NCBI RefSeq assembly: GCF_002154225.1
Contig: NZ_MTSE01000003.1
Span: 124,001-188,000, forward strand
Direction: 5' to 3'
From: Hymenobacter crusticola
GTDB lineage: Bacteria > Bacteroidota > Bacteroidia > Cytophagales > Hymenobacteraceae
Length of the DNA: 64,000 bases
The notes under the pieces are model-generated. The model had not been told where the DNA came from. It searched no databases and saw only the letters and a program-made list of their open reading frames with translations. Positions 1 to 9,769 of the stretch are shown here, in pieces. The position numbers and the translations under genes were made by a program. The stretch's first letter is position 1; the number at the start of each line of letters is the position of its first letter.

Positions 1-322
1 TGCGCTCATCACGCCCTTATTTCGCCAGCTTATTCCTGCATTCCCGCAGGTAGAGTTCGGCGCGCACCTGCACACTACTCCCGATACGTGGCGCGAAAAG
101 GTAGAAGCCGCCTACGCAGCTGGTTGTCGGCGCTTCGACGGCGCCATCGGAGGCATTGGGGGCTGTCCAATGGCTGCCGACACGCTCACCGGTAACATGC
201 CTACCGAGCACTTGATCGCCTACTTCGAGGAGCAAGGAGTAGCTTTAGCCATAGAGCAGCTAGCGTTGGCGGAAGCCCGTAGCGCCGCTAGCAAGCTGTT
301 TCACTTTGCCCTTCCCGCATAG
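1..322 (+). CDS. Hydroxymethylglutaryl-CoA lyase, C-terminal part (5' end outside window)
   Basis: An open frame enters the window at base 2 and runs about 106 codons to a TAG at 320-322. It contains EFGAHLHTTPD and then GGIGGCPMAADTLTGNMPTE. These match the HMG-CoA lyase signatures: the metal-binding HxH and the glycine-rich loop with the catalytic Cys (G-C-P-x-A-x-D-x-x-x-G-N). The family cleaves HMG-CoA to acetoacetate and acetyl-CoA in leucine and ketone-body metabolism, in the cytoplasm. It belongs to the DRE-TIM metallolyases; 2-isopropylmalate synthase relatives lack this Cys loop, so the call is firm. The N-terminal two thirds cannot be judged. Confidence 0.9.
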   Translation, partial: ALITPLFRQLIPAFPQVEFGAHLHTTPDTWREKVEAAYAAGCRRFDGAIGGIGGCPMAADTLTGNMPTEHLIAYFEEQGVALAIEQLALAEARSAASKLFHFALPA

Positions 323-430
323 AGTTGCCACGTGACGAACCTGTATCTTCGCTTTCGTTTTTACCACGCTAGGCCACGCTAACTAAGCGGAAGTCTGGCT
401 CTTTTCTAACTTGATTACTAGTAACTGCAA

Positions 431-1162
431 ATGCCGGACGTTGACCTCTTCATTCCTTGCTTCGTAGACCAGCTCTTTCCCCAAACGGCCATGAACATGG
501 TGAAGGTACTGGAGGCAGTGGGCTGCGAAGTGCACTACAATGGCAACCAAACATGCTGCGGGCAGCCCGCTTACAACGCTGGTTACAAAGCAGAAAGCTG
601 CCAGGTAGCAACCAAGTTTCTCAATGACTTTCCCAACGAGCCTGGTCGCTACATCGTGAGCCCCTCAGCCTCCTGCGTGGGCATGGTGCGCGGCTCTTAT
701 GCCGAGTTATTCGAAGGCACAAAAGACCAAAACCGCTACTTTGGCGTGCAGCGCCGCATTTTTGAAATGACCGAGTTTTTGGTCGATGTGTTAGGGGTGA
801 AGCGCATCGAAGGGGCGCAGCTTACGGGTAAGTATACGTATCACGATTCCTGTGCCGCGCTGCGCGAGTGCGGTATCAAAGAGGCGCCCCGTACGTTGCT
901 AGATAGTGTGCAAGGGCTGGAGCGGCTAGAGATGCTGGAAAACGAAACGTGTTGCGGCTTTGGTGGCACCTTCGCTGTGAAGTTTGAAGCTATTTCTGTG
1001 GCAATGGCCGAGCAAAAGGTTGAAAATGCGCTAGCTACCGGCGCTGAATACCTTGTGAGCACCGACACGAGTTGCCTGATGCACCTAGATGCTTACATCC
1101 GACGCTACGACAAACCCATCCGTACGCTGCACGTCGCCGACGTGCTAGCAAGCGGTTGGTAG
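431..1162 (+). CDS. (Fe-S)-binding protein of the LutA/YkgE type (CCG-domain)
   Basis: A 243-residue protein with two cysteine-rich CCG domains: NQTCCGQPAYNAGY near residue 40 and NETCCGFGGTF near residue 176, each preceded by further conserved Cys (IPCFVDQ, SPSASC). Length and motifs match LutA/YkgE, the Fe-S/heterodisulfide-reductase-like subunit of the lactate-oxidation complex LutABC. It starts at the ATG just after a short AT-rich leader, 108 bases behind the HMG-CoA lyase gene, and may share its transcript. Partners LutB and LutC are not in the window, so lactate oxidation is inferred from family only. It could be another CCG-domain redox protein. Confidence 0.85.
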   Translation: MPDVDLFIPCFVDQLFPQTAMNMVKVLEAVGCEVHYNGNQTCCGQPAYNAGYKAESCQVATKFLNDFPNEPGRYIVSPSASCVGMVRGSYAELFEGTKDQNRYFGVQRRIFEMTEFLVDVLGVKRIEGAQLTGKYTYHDSCAALRECGIKEAPRTLLDSVQGLERLEMLENETCCGFGGTFAVKFEAISVAMAEQKVENALATGAEYLVSTDTSCLMHLDAYIRRYDKPIRTLHVADVLASGW

Positions 1163-1289
1163 TGCGCTAAAAACTTTTTGTTGAAAAGAGGTATACGGAT
1201 TTTTATAAATATTAATATTATAATATATTTATGTCGTAATAACCGATTGGTTACTACTTCCTCTGCTAATCATTCTTTACTCATCTAGT
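1163..1289. promoter_or_regulatory. AT-rich spacer, probable promoter region of the cupin gene
   Basis: About 50 bases here (roughly 1197-1245) are almost pure A/T, in sharp contrast to the flanking genes. This is typical of a promoter region. No clear match to the Bacteroidota -33/-7 consensus was identified, so the exact start is not assigned. Confidence 0.35.
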
Positions 1290-2189
1290 ATGTCTACCCT
1301 AACGGCGCAGAAGCAGTCTGCTTACTCCCACTTGACTTCTATTGACAAGCGCAGCAACCTCTCGCACCGGGAGCTATTAGCGGAGTACATTGAGCCCGGC
1401 ATCCCGGTGGTGCTGACGGATGTTGCCCGGAAGTGGGGAGCCATGGGAAAGTTTACCCCGGCGTTTTTTAAGAAGACCTACGGCCACCTAACGAAGGAGA
1501 TAAAAGGCCAATCCTACACCGTAGCCGAAGTAGTAGACCGGATTATGGTTTCGAGCCCTGCTAACCCGGCACCCTACCCTTGCAATTTGAATATCGAGCG
1601 GTACTTCCCGGAGTTGATGGATGAACTAAAACCCGAAATAGTTTTCGGGAAGTCTGACCGCATCAAGCACCCTTTATTGCCGAAACTCATGCTGCGCGGC
1701 ACCGAAGTATACGAGCTCTTTCTGGGCGGCAACGGGGCTAGCTTTCCTTACTTGCACGTAGATGCTTTGTTTTTGCACACCCAAATAACGCAGCTCTACG
1801 GCGCCAAAGACTTTATCCTATACTCCCCGGACCAGGTAGCGTACATGTATCCAAAGGAGGAAAATAAAAAAGTATCGCAGGTAGATATCTTTAATCCTAA
1901 TTACGAGAAGTTTCCGCTCTTTAAAAAAGCGAAGTCGATACGGGTTACGGTCGAGGAGGGCGAAACGATCTTGTTCCCGACGAAGTGGTGGCACACGACC
2001 CAGATCCACGAGCCTAGTGTATCAGTAGGCCGTGTACACCTGAACACCTGGAACTGGGCCGATTTCACTCAGGACAACTACGATTTGCGCAAAAAAAACC
2101 ACCCAGCCGTGGCTTTGGCTACACTAGCTTACGGTAAAGTGCTAGGTCGCTTGATCGATATGCAGGAGAAGATGAGCACACCTGCTTAG
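1290..2189 (+). CDS. Cupin-like / JmjC-fold domain protein
   Basis: A 299-residue cytoplasmic protein resembling the Cupin_8 (JmjC-like) family of Fe(II)/2-oxoglutarate oxygenases. The stretch SFPYLHVDALFLHTQI (about residue 151) supplies an H-x-D pair, followed by the typical QLYGAKDFILYSPDQ turn. A second His-containing segment, EGETILFPTKWWHTTQ, lies near residue 220, where the family's distal ligand is expected. PVVLTDVARKWGA near the N-terminus is also typical. Relatives include peptide or protein hydroxylases, but the substrate here is unknown. It is followed by a strong terminator and looks monocistronic. Confidence 0.75.
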   Translation: MSTLTAQKQSAYSHLTSIDKRSNLSHRELLAEYIEPGIPVVLTDVARKWGAMGKFTPAFFKKTYGHLTKEIKGQSYTVAEVVDRIMVSSPANPAPYPCNLNIERYFPELMDELKPEIVFGKSDRIKHPLLPKLMLRGTEVYELFLGGNGASFPYLHVDALFLHTQITQLYGAKDFILYSPDQVAYMYPKEENKKVSQVDIFNPNYEKFPLFKKAKSIRVTVEEGETILFPTKWWHTTQIHEPSVSVGRVHLNTWNWADFTQDNYDLRKKNHPAVALATLAYGKVLGRLIDMQEKMSTPA

Positions 2190-2208
2190 TCTCAAAAAGA
2201 ACAAATTA

Positions 2209-2270
2209 AAAGCCCAAAACAAGAAGCGTGACATGCGAAAGAATGTGTCACGCTTCTTGTTTTGGGCTTT
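2209..2270. terminator. 25-bp perfect hairpin between convergent genes
   Basis: A perfect 25-bp stem (2209-2233 with 2246-2270) with a 12-base loop, followed by a run of T on the plus strand and preceded by A-rich sequence, so it can end transcripts from both directions. It sits between the cupin gene and dapA, which converge. Confidence 0.85.
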
Positions 2271-2303
2271 TTTTGAGATAGCTGTTAGCGTACTTACAAG
2301 TTG

Positions 2304-3173
2304 CTACAGCAGCTTCTGAATGCGCTCTTTCAAACCGCCGGAGGCTTCCAACAGAGGAAGGCGGGCGGCGGCGGAACATAAGCCCAAGGCTTCGAGGACC
2401 GCTTTTACGCCCACAGGGTTGCTTTCCTCATACATCAGTGGATTAAGAGGCAAGAACTCATAAAGAAGCTTGCTTGCTTCGGCAAAGTTGCCTGCTAGCG
2501 CATGACGCGTCATTTGACCCATGCGCTCGGGAAACGCATTACCCAGCACGCTGATAACCCCCACTGCCCCGAAGGAAATCATGGGGGCGGTCAACAGGTC
2601 GTCGCCGCTGATGAGCAAGAAGTTATCGGGCTTGCGCGCCGCAATGACCATGCACTGCTCCAGATTGCCGCTTGCTTCCTTAATACCAATGATGTTATCG
2701 TGCTGGGCGAGGCGTAGCGTCGTGTCGGCGGTCATGTTAGAACTGGTCCGGCCGGGCACGTTGTACAGCATAACCGGTACCGGAGAAGCATCCGCTAGGC
2801 GCAGGAAATGCTGGATAATGCCCTGCTGCGATGGTTTGTTGTAGGCAGGACTTACGGAGAGAATAGCGGCAATGCCCGCTAGGTCGGTGGTACGTAGCTG
2901 GGCCTCTACGCCCAACGTGTCGTTGCCGCCGATACCATACACAAGGGGTACTCGGCCGGCTACATGCTCTTTTACGACGCGCAGAATCTCGGTTTTCTCC
3001 TCAGCCGTCACCGTGGGCGACTCGGCAGTAGTGCCGTTAATAACGAGGTATTCGATGCCACCATCAATCGTAAAATCGAGTAGACGCCGCAAGGCTACGT
3101 AGTCTACCGCGTGGTCAGGGGTGGGGGTGAAGGGTGTGACGAGTGCGATGCCCGTACCGCGGAATTGGTCCAT
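2304..3173 (-). CDS. dapA: 4-hydroxy-tetrahydrodipicolinate synthase
   Basis: A 289-residue TIM-barrel protein of the DapA family, which condenses pyruvate with aspartate semialdehyde in lysine and diaminopimelate synthesis. Signatures in order: GTGIALVTPF at the N-terminus, NGTTAESPT (substrate-binding Thr pair), LYNVPGRT (catalytic Tyr) and IGIKEASGN (the Schiff-base Lys). The usual length is about 290. The ATG at 3173 was chosen because the protein aligns from MDQFRGTG. An in-frame extension to 3224 would add 17 basic residues not typical of the family. A lone gene, convergent with the cupin gene and divergent from the deacetylase. Confidence 0.95.
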   Translation of the reverse strand: MDQFRGTGIALVTPFTPTPDHAVDYVALRRLLDFTIDGGIEYLVINGTTAESPTVTAEEKTEILRVVKEHVAGRVPLVYGIGGNDTLGVEAQLRTTDLAGIAAILSVSPAYNKPSQQGIIQHFLRLADASPVPVMLYNVPGRTSSNMTADTTLRLAQHDNIIGIKEASGNLEQCMVIAARKPDNFLLISGDDLLTAPMISFGAVGVISVLGNAFPERMGQMTRHALAGNFAEASKLLYEFLPLNPLMYEESNPVGVKAVLEALGLCSAAARLPLLEASGGLKERIQKLL

Positions 3174-3308
3174 GTAAGAAAAAGCTGTTGCTTTGAGCCT
3201 GGAAAGGCGAAGGCGAAGGTACAAACTCCATTGGTGTGGTTGCTTGGCCTAGGCTTTGCTTTCTTTAAAATACCCGGTTTTTATCTCCCAAACCGGCATT
3301 TCCTGTCT

Positions 3309-4205
3309 ATGTATTCGTTCCGTATCGCTTCGCTTACAGTTGCTGCCTCCCTAGCAACTGCCTTCACGCTCTCCTCGTGCGAAACCAAATCTGCGGCGGC
3401 AACTGAGGTTGCCGACAAAGGTCCTGTTACCAATCTTGAGGCGAAGAAGCCCGTGGTAGCAGAAAAGGCACTTGACCCGACGAACATTCCGGCCAGCAAA
3501 ATTGCCCCGGCAGCTACTATTTATGGTCGAGAGCAAGTCCCAATCTTGTGCTACCATCAGATTCGAGACTGGCGTCCGCGCGATTCACGCCGGGCTAAAG
3601 ACTACATTGTGCCGGTCGAAACTTTCCGTCAGCAAATCAAGATGTTGGCTGACAGTGGGTATCACAGCGTTTTGCCCGATCAGCTGTATGCCTACCTAGC
3701 GACTGGGGCGCCGCTCCCCAGCAAGCCGGTGATGCTGACTTTCGACGACACAGACCTAGACCAATTTACTGTCGCCAAGCCCGAACTGGACAAATACGGC
3801 TTTAAGGCTGTGTACTTCGTGATGACTGTATCGCTTGGCCGGCCACATTATATGAGTCGGGCCCAAGTAAAAGAACTTGCCGATGCAGGCAACGTGATTG
3901 GCTCCCACACGTGGGACCACCACAACGTGAAAAAATACAAGGGCGATGATTGGGCAACGCAAATTGATAAGCCTACCAAGCAGCTAGAGGAAATTACTGG
4001 CAAGCCTATCAAGTATTTCGCTTATCCATTCGGGCTGTGGAATCCCGAAGCTATTCCGGAGCTTAAGAAGCGCGGGTTTGTGTCGGCGTTCGTGCTGTCG
4101 GAAAAGCGTGACCAGCAGGATCCTCTTTATACGGTACGCCGCCTCATTGCTAGCGGTTATTGGTCGCCCAGAACGCTGCACAATAGCATAGTTAACAGCT
4201 TTTAA
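3309..4205 (+). CDS. Polysaccharide deacetylase (NodB fold) lipoprotein
   Basis: A 298-residue protein starting at the ATG at 3309. The N-terminus has a lipoprotein signal ending ATAFTLSSC, so it is probably anchored by Cys about 21 residues in. The NodB domain shows VMLTFDDTD (the catalytic and metal-binding Asp pair), GSHTWDHHN (metal-binding H-x3-H) and FAYPFGLW. The family deacetylates N-acetylglucosamine-containing glycans in the envelope. An upstream in-frame extension to 3111 overlaps dapA and lacks a signal peptide, so it was rejected. The substrate is unknown. Confidence 0.88.
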   Translation: MYSFRIASLTVAASLATAFTLSSCETKSAAATEVADKGPVTNLEAKKPVVAEKALDPTNIPASKIAPAATIYGREQVPILCYHQIRDWRPRDSRRAKDYIVPVETFRQQIKMLADSGYHSVLPDQLYAYLATGAPLPSKPVMLTFDDTDLDQFTVAKPELDKYGFKAVYFVMTVSLGRPHYMSRAQVKELADAGNVIGSHTWDHHNVKKYKGDDWATQIDKPTKQLEEITGKPIKYFAYPFGLWNPEAIPELKKRGFVSAFVLSEKRDQQDPLYTVRRLIASGYWSPRTLHNSIVNSF

Positions 4206-4210
4206 GCTAT

Positions 4211-4285
4211 CTAGCCCAACCAAGCGGGGCCCGTCCGTAGAGAATAAATCGTTCTCTACGGACGGGCCCCGCTTGGTTGGGCTAG
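4211..4285. terminator. 34-bp perfect hairpin between convergent genes
   Basis: A perfect 34-bp stem (4211-4244 with 4252-4285) around a 7-base loop, lying between the deacetylase and the rhodanese gene, which converge. There is no strong T run on either side. The length and perfection exceed ordinary intrinsic terminators. Confidence 0.75.
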
Positions 4286-4293
4286 GTAATGAG

Positions 4294-4674
4294 TTACTCA
4301 GTTTTCAAGCCGCTCTCTTTTAGCGTCTTGAAGCCACCTGCATTCACCACTTTGCGAAACCCTTGCTGTTGCATAAGTGCGCCCGCCTTGCCACTACGGT
4401 TGCCAGAGGCACAATAGAGTACGTACGTCTTAGCAGTATCTAGGTGAGCAATTTGGGTGGAGAAGTCCGTAGCCTTAAAATCAAGGTTACGGGCGCTTTG
4501 CAAGTGGCCGCTAGCGTACTCGGTGGGAGTGCGCACATCCAGTACCACTACGTCAGGTTGTTGTAAGAGCTGAGCCGTAGTAGCTGGCGCCGCAATGGGC
4601 GTCGTTTGGGCTTGTGAGCAACCGGCTAAGGAAAGTGCAATGCTCGCTAAGGAGAGGAGGTGCAGAAGTTTCAT
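4294..4674 (-). CDS. Rhodanese-like domain lipoprotein
   Basis: A 126-residue single-domain rhodanese. The N-terminus MKLLHLLSLASIALSLAGC is a lipoprotein signal with Cys19 as the probable lipidation site, so the enzyme lies in the periplasm or on the membrane. The active-site loop reads YCASGNRSGKA, keeping the catalytic Cys of sulfurtransferases. DVRTPTEYASGHL is the usual CH2A-like motif. It probably handles persulfide sulfur outside the cytoplasm. It is convergent with the deacetylase gene. Confidence 0.88.
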   Translation of the reverse strand: MKLLHLLSLASIALSLAGCSQAQTTPIAAPATTAQLLQQPDVVVLDVRTPTEYASGHLQSARNLDFKATDFSTQIAHLDTAKTYVLYCASGNRSGKAGALMQQQGFRKVVNAGGFKTLKESGLKTE

Positions 4675-4716
4675 GGAGTAAAACTACGCAAAACGCTGCG
4701 CCTGAGCGCAGCGCTG

Positions 4717-4796
4717 CAACCGTGAGCCAAAGGGTGGGAAGTTGGGTGGGAGGTTAGTAGACGGGCCCGGGTGGAAGCCGGCCTGACTCACGGTTG
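4717..4796. repeat. Spaced inverted repeat (10-bp arms)
   Basis: CAACCGTGAG at 4717-4726 and its exact complement CTCACGGTTG at 4787-4796 flank a G-rich 60-base segment in the leader region of the rhodanese gene. It could form a long-range hairpin in the 5' leader. No function is known. Confidence 0.35.
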
Positions 4797-4857
4797 GAGC
4801 GCCGCGCACATGGGCGGCTGGTTAGTGGGCACTAAGGTAAGGGCATTTTTTTATTCT

Positions 4858-4892
4858 GCAAACGGTTGCAGTAATTTTATGCAAACGGTTGC
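4858..4892. promoter_or_regulatory. Putative tandem operator, GCAAACGGTTGC x2
   Basis: The 12-mer GCAAACGGTTGC occurs at 4858-4869 and again at 4881-4892, 23 bp apart (about two helical turns). Each copy is an imperfect palindrome resembling LacI-family operators. The site is 180-220 bp upstream of the rhodanese start and just beyond the ligA stop. No LacI-type regulator is encoded in the window. Confidence 0.4.
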
Positions 4893-4950
4893 GGTTTCGT
4901 CATACTCGTAAAGTGACCTATGCTCCTTTGCTGCCTAAGCACTATTTCGA

Positions 4951-7114
<2,164 letters not shown>

Positions 7115-7174
7115 TGCAGCCGTTAGGGCTGTTGAGATAACAAAAAAGCTAACTAGCTAGCCGTCATGGCGTGA

Positions 7175-8017
7175 CTACTCTTTGAACTTCACTTTGACTT
7201 TCTTCTGCGCGGCGCTCTGGTTGGTTTTGCCACCTAGGTTGCGCTCAGTCAGCACCCGGGTTTGCTCCAGCTTCCCATTCTTGCCGTACACTTCCGTCTT
7301 CACAATGCCCACGTTAGGTGAGTAATAGTCGACCACTTTGTTGACGGTGCGCAGCAGCATATCGACGTGGGCTAGGGTACCTGCCTCGCGCTCCGACTCA
7401 ATTTTATAGCACGAAAACGTTCCGGCTGGCGTGGTAATCGGGCTAAGGTCACCGGTCACGCGACGTTTTTGCACTTTGGAGAAAACTTTAGCAATATCCA
7501 CGACGGAACTACTCACGTCTACCGTTACGCCCCCGCCGGGCAACTCGCTGCCTACGGTCGGCTGGTTGGGCCAAGCGAGCGGTACGGGGGCGAAGGCCAG
7601 CCGCCGGTCGCGAAAGCGGCGTAAGCTCTCGAAGCTGAGCTCGCCTAAGCCATCTGTAAAACTCGTATCCTGGCGGCAGCGGTAAGTAAGGTCTTGGGAG
7701 TGCACCAGCCGGCTTTTGGTGTCATAAATGCCACTCTTGATCAGAACGGTATTGGTGGTAATCGTCTGCTTCTTGTTCGTTTCGGAGCCTAGGCTTACGA
7801 CGCGGTTGCGAATAAGACCTTGGCTTTTTCCGTTATGATCAAGAAGTTGGTACACGTACTCTGTGTTGTCATCCAGGCCAAAGGGGTGAACACAACCGCC
7901 CGGCGCGGCCGCCGATGTCAGCGGGGTAGGACTAGCGGTTTGGGCCAGGGCAGAAGCTAGGGGCAGATAAGCGAAAACCCCAAGAAGGAACGGGCGGAAA
8001 AGGGCAAGGCAGATCAT
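7175..8017 (-). CDS. Secreted protein of the TapB / DUF3108-like type
   Basis: A 280-residue exported protein. The N-terminus has a cleavable signal ending in ASALAQ. The mature part has YVYQLLDHNGK near the start and TPAGTFSCYKIES, then VVDYYSPNVGIVKTEVYGKNGK. This pattern is seen in the DUF3108-like TapB family of Bacteroidota (a periplasmic beta-rich fold). The C-terminus is basic (VKVKFKE). The function is unknown and the assignment rests on motif resemblance only. It is upstream of ligA on the same strand. Confidence 0.6.
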   Translation of the reverse strand: MICLALFRPFLLGVFAYLPLASALAQTASPTPLTSAAAPGGCVHPFGLDDNTEYVYQLLDHNGKSQGLIRNRVVSLGSETNKKQTITTNTVLIKSGIYDTKSRLVHSQDLTYRCRQDTSFTDGLGELSFESLRRFRDRRLAFAPVPLAWPNQPTVGSELPGGGVTVDVSSSVVDIAKVFSKVQKRRVTGDLSPITTPAGTFSCYKIESEREAGTLAHVDMLLRTVNKVVDYYSPNVGIVKTEVYGKNGKLEQTRVLTERNLGGKTNQSAAQKKVKVKFKE

Positions 8018-8250
8018 GTGTGGAAAGAAAAGGACAAACTATATAGGACTATTACGAATAATGCGCAGATTGGATTCTGGAAAGATCCTCTTTTCGGTAG
8101 CTGAACTATGGTTGATTCTGGCTGTTTTCTCCCTTAATGTTGTCGGTGGCTGTGCGGGTCTGAAAGGCTAGGGCTAGGGTAACTGCGCAACTTGCGCCTG
8201 GCAGACACGTTTCTTCTGTACACTTGTACTCTCATTTACCATTTACTTCT

Positions 8251-8514
8251 ATGGCTGACGCTACTTCTCAACCTGCTTCTTCTTGGGCCGATACGGCGGC
8301 TTCGTTACTTTCCAAGCTTTCCGGTGGTGTGGAGCTCACCTGCGCCTTCGACCAGATAGAGCTGCAAGTGCCCAACGCGCAAAACCCTAACGCTGCGCCT
8401 GCTACGTGGCGGCTAAACGGCTCCTTGCGCATCAAAACGCGCGGAGAAGGCCCCGCCACGGGTATCTCGTCTGGGTCGACATCTGCGGCGGCTGCCGGCT
8501 CGCGCCTTGGCTAG
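8251..8514 (+). CDS. Hypothetical protein, N-terminal half (apparent frameshift)
   Basis: An 87-residue frame from the ATG at 8251 (MADATSQPASSWADTAASLL) to a TAG at 8512-8514. The sequence ends in an alanine- and serine-rich run. The next frame continues straight on from 8507 with similar codon use and no ATG. Skipping one T in the CTTGGCTAG at 8506-8514 would fuse the two into about 198 residues. I recognise no family. It is either a single gene broken by a one-base insertion, a sequencing error, or a frameshifted gene. Confidence 0.5.
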   Translation: MADATSQPASSWADTAASLLSKLSGGVELTCAFDQIELQVPNAQNPNAAPATWRLNGSLRIKTRGEGPATGISSGSTSAAAAGSRLG

Positions 8515-8848
8515 TGGCCTGGAAATAGACGCGCGCCTGGTACTTTCTTACAACAACGAAGACATTCAGATAGCGGGCTCGGGTGGCTACCTGATTGTCA
8601 ATTTCCCGAACCAGCGCGTGTTCGATACGCTTACCAGTGGCCCACCTGGCGGTAGTTCCGACAAGCCCAAGGCCCCCAAAGGCTTCGACCCGTTGCAGCA
8701 GCTCAATGACTTAGCTCGGCAGCTGGAGCTGGTGCTGGAGCTGCGTGTGGCCGGCAAAACGCACGTAACATTTGGCGCAGGTCGCAGTCCCAAAATTACG
8801 TTTCACGCCGTGCTCGGTAAAATTGGGTCGTTCTTCCGTGGGAGCTAG
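8507..8848 (+). CDS. Hypothetical protein, C-terminal half (apparent frameshift)
   Basis: A 113-codon frame whose only start is a TTG at 8507, overlapping the end of the previous frame by 8 bases. GLEIDARLVLSYNNEDIQ and GGYLIVNFPNQRVFD look like beta-strands of a normal folded protein, which argues that this is the second half of the gene starting at 8251. Prolines and lysines follow in a linker near residue 52, then a leucine-rich helix. No known family was recognised. Independent translation by coupling at the overlap is possible but less likely. Confidence 0.5.
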   Translation: MASGLEIDARLVLSYNNEDIQIAGSGGYLIVNFPNQRVFDTLTSGPPGGSSDKPKAPKGFDPLQQLNDLARQLELVLELRVAGKTHVTFGAGRSPKITFHAVLGKIGSFFRGS

Positions 8849-9025
8849 GTACCGGGCCATCCTCAAGGCGGTGGATAATAGTATTTTCCGCTAAAAAAGG
8901 AGCGGTACCACGCTGGTTTTTTTGTGTACCTTGGTCTATGGCACACTTTACCCAGGCAAACGGAAAGCGCGGAACTAAAGGGGCTTAGAATGGTTTGCCA
9001 AAACACACTGCTGTCATTCCCACTA

Positions 9026-9676
9026 ATGAATTCTGATAAAGAACGTAACAAGGTTGGGGCTCGTCGGACGCCCTCCGCTTTTGCCCGCATGGAGCGTATG
9101 TCGCCCCTGCTGATGCTTTTGTACTTGAGCATGGTAGGAATCACGGTGCTCTTCATCATTTTGGTTGGCGCCTACTCGCACACTCGTTACTTCAGCGCGT
9201 TGCCTTCGGGGCTGCATTCTTTCCCCCGCTACTTCTCCATCAGCACCATTGTGTTATTGGTAAGCAGCTATACCGTCAACCAAGCACGCCGCATCTACCA
9301 GCAAGACGACATGGGCAACCTAGCTCGTTGCCTAGGGGCTACGATGATGTTGGGAGCCATCTTTATGGGCTTGCAAATAGCTGGTTGGCGCGAGCTAGAT
9401 GCGCAAGGTGCTTTGTTTTCTGGGGAAGACGGCGACGCGAGCTACACCTACATCTACCTGATTTCGGGGCTGCATATTGTGCACGTGCTAGGCGGTATCA
9501 TCTTCTTGCTCGTGCTCCTGCTGCGCACCTTACACGCCTCGCGCGACGCGGTGCGCACCTTGGTCTACATTCGTAATCCTTACCGTCGCCTGCAATTGCG
9601 CATGCTCACGGTGTATTGGCACTTTATCGATGTGCTATGGCTCGGGTTGTTTGTTGTTTTCTTGTTTCTGTACTAG
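9026..9676 (+). CDS. Cytochrome c oxidase subunit III-like protein
   Basis: A 216-residue membrane protein with five probable transmembrane segments, matching the short bacterial form of heme-copper oxidase subunit III. Recognisable elements are YFSISTIVLLVSSYTVNQA (TM2 region), MLGAIFMGLQIAGWREL (TM3), YLISGLHIVHVLGGIIFLL (TM4, with the family His pair) and YWHFIDVLWLGLFVVFLFL (TM5, with the WHFxD signature). The start at 9026 was chosen because upstream codons lack homologous character. Subunits I and II are not adjacent, so this is a stand-alone copy or a paralogue of the main oxidase operon. Confidence 0.88.
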   Translation: MNSDKERNKVGARRTPSAFARMERMSPLLMLLYLSMVGITVLFIILVGAYSHTRYFSALPSGLHSFPRYFSISTIVLLVSSYTVNQARRIYQQDDMGNLARCLGATMMLGAIFMGLQIAGWRELDAQGALFSGEDGDASYTYIYLISGLHIVHVLGGIIFLLVLLLRTLHASRDAVRTLVYIRNPYRRLQLRMLTVYWHFIDVLWLGLFVVFLFLY

Positions 9677-9695
9677 CGAAGAACCGCAACTGCTA

Positions 9696-9738
9696 CAGCA
9701 AAAAGGCCCTGACGATATACGTCAGGGCCTTTTTGCTG
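9696..9738. terminator. Bidirectional intrinsic terminator
   Basis: A 19-bp perfect stem (9696-9714 with 9720-9738) around a 5-base loop. A and T runs in the arms give a U tract in either direction. It lies between the oxidase subunit gene and the convergent type IX secreted protein gene. Confidence 0.85.
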
Positions 9739-9769
9739 CTATTAACAAAGCTGTAACCAAGCTCCTAAG

